From the NCBI GenBank assembly GCA_036480335.1, contig JAZGGH010000103.1, positions 1-7,824 on the forward strand: a DNA stretch of 7,824 nucleotides. Direction: 5' to 3'. The notes beneath the pieces are model-generated. The model saw nothing but the letters and a program-made list of their open reading frames with translations, had not been told where the DNA came from and searched no databases. Each line of letters opens with the position of its first letter. Position 1 is the first letter of the stretch. A program made the translations under genes and the position numbers. Shown piece by piece: positions 6,975 to 7,824 of this stretch. Source of the stretch: JAZGER01 sp036480335. GTDB lineage: Bacteria; Pseudomonadota; Gammaproteobacteria; DSM-19610.

Positions 6975-7817
6975 ATGATGGATATATACCCGCGCAAATT
7001 AACCAGGTTGGCAGGTTTCTTATTACCATTGATGGTAATAAAGCCCGCATTATCCTTGGAAACGGATCAGTATGAATGTCTGGTGGAGCCTTACCAAGTG
7101 GTCAAGATCAGTAGTCCAATTAAAGGGCTGATTGAAAATGTACATGTAGACACCAGCGATGTGGTTGAACAGGGCCAGGTACTGGTAGGGTTGGAATCAT
7201 CAGTTGAAAAAGCGACGGTTGAAGCAGCGCGCGCACGAACAAAGATGACCGGTGAAATCCGTGTCCGGGAAGCCGATCTGGCTTTCAAAAAACGCCAGGC
7301 AAATCGTATGAAAGGTCTCTACGCGAAAAAAGCAGTCTCCAGTCATGAAAAGGATCAGGCCGAAACCGATGTTACCCTGGCGACTATGGAGCTTAGAAAA
7401 GCTCGTGAAGCTAATACTTTTGCAGGGCTTGAATTGAAACGTGCTGAAGCTATCATGAATGAACGCAGCATAAAAAGTCCGATTTCTGGTGTGGTGGTTG
7501 AACGCATGATGAATGCAGGTGAGTTTGTGCGTGAAGAACCCATACTGAGCATTGCGCAATTAAATCCGTTGCGAATTGAAGTGATTTTACCCAGTTCAAA
7601 ATTTGGGAGTATTAAACCAGAATCAACAGCAAGTGTGTTACTGGAATCGCCAGTTGGCAAAACAGTGACTGCAAAGGTGACAAAAGTGGATCGTGTCATT
7701 GATGCAGCCAGTGGGACATTTGTAGTTCGGCTTGAAATAGATAATCCGGATTATAAATTACCTGGTGGGCTGAAATGCAAAGCTGATTTTAGTACGGCAA
7801 TAACTATGAAAAACTAA
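6975..7817 (+). CDS. Short RND-type (HlyD/AcrA-like) periplasmic adaptor subunit
   Basis: This is a 280-residue exported protein. Residues 1-27 form a signal peptide: basic PRKLTR, a hydrophobic core LAGFLLPLMVI, and a likely cleavage after ALS. No lipobox Cys is present, so it is probably soluble in the periplasm. The first lipoyl half is at ~44-75 (ISSPIKGLIENVHVDTSDVV, then QGQVLVGLE). A helical hairpin runs ~76-165 and the second lipoyl half is at ~167-195 (KSPISGVVVERMMNAGEFV). A beta-barrel region follows, ending in ASGTFVVRLEIDNPDYKLPG, the segment just before the usual membrane-proximal domain of RND adaptors. It stops there, which makes it shorter than typical RND adaptors (about 350-400 residues). 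It follows the SecA-like gene after 11 bases with a good Shine-Dalgarno, so it is in the same operon. Its partner pump or outer-membrane channel is not in the window and may be encoded downstream. Confidence 0.88.
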   Translation: MMDIYPRKLTRLAGFLLPLMVIKPALSLETDQYECLVEPYQVVKISSPIKGLIENVHVDTSDVVEQGQVLVGLESSVEKATVEAARARTKMTGEIRVREADLAFKKRQANRMKGLYAKKAVSSHEKDQAETDVTLATMELRKAREANTFAGLELKRAEAIMNERSIKSPISGVVVERMMNAGEFVREEPILSIAQLNPLRIEVILPSSKFGSIKPESTASVLLESPVGKTVTAKVTKVDRVIDAASGTFVVRLEIDNPDYKLPGGLKCKADFSTAITMKN

Positions 7818-7820
7818 GGA
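7816..7820 (+). promoter_or_regulatory. Possible ribosome binding site for a gene beyond the right edge
   Basis: AAGGA overlaps the adaptor stop codon (TAA, 7815-7817), and only four bases remain before the window ends. Given the tight spacing in this operon, it may serve a further gene starting just outside. Confidence 0.35.
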
Positions 7821-7824
7821 AACT

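Noticed and set aside
7200..7699. Two overlapping minus-strand open frames of 119 and 114 codons
   Set aside because: They are antisense to the well-supported RND-type adaptor and have no family features.

Overview
The window looks like part of a gammaproteobacterial chromosome, possibly from a marine or aquatic species. This is inferred from moderate base composition, Gram-negative protein families (HlyD-type and RND-type periplasmic adaptors, a giant LEPR-XLL/DUF4347 surface protein) and tight gene packing. No marker allows a genus call. There are no RNA genes, mobile elements or CRISPR arrays.

Layout: (1) Positions 1-694 on the minus strand hold the first ~231 codons of a gene that runs off the left edge. 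It starts at a GTG and encodes an N-terminal LEPR-XLL-type signature (MEPRILFSAG) followed by a DUF4347 domain. Proteins with this head are usually very large secreted or surface adhesin-like proteins. (2) Positions 695-981 are a divergent intergenic region with a small palindrome, a 12-bp direct repeat and a weak promoter candidate. (3) From 982 to the right edge, four plus-strand genes form an apparent operon: a GAF-like/transmembrane/HlyD adaptor (598 aa), a PqqD-like/M50 metalloprotease/HlyD fusion (715 aa), a C-terminally shortened SecA-like ATPase (681 aa) and a short RND-type periplasmic adaptor with a signal peptide (280 aa). The first three genes overlap by 1 and 8 bases; the fourth follows after 11 bases. 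A Shine-Dalgarno-like AAGGA at the last stop suggests that the operon continues beyond the window.

How they may work together (inference): the operon resembles a dedicated envelope machine. It has two inner-membrane proteins carrying HlyD-like periplasmic arms, one with an intramembrane zinc protease and a PqqD-like peptide-binding head, plus a cytosolic SecA-type motor and a periplasmic adaptor. No inner-membrane pump, ABC exporter or TolC-type outer-membrane factor is visible here. The divergent giant surface protein is the obvious candidate substrate, and its LEPR-XLL head is a candidate recognition or processing signal. The whole set may be a specialised export and maturation system for LEPR-XLL proteins. 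The component families are recognisable, but their joint function is a hypothesis.
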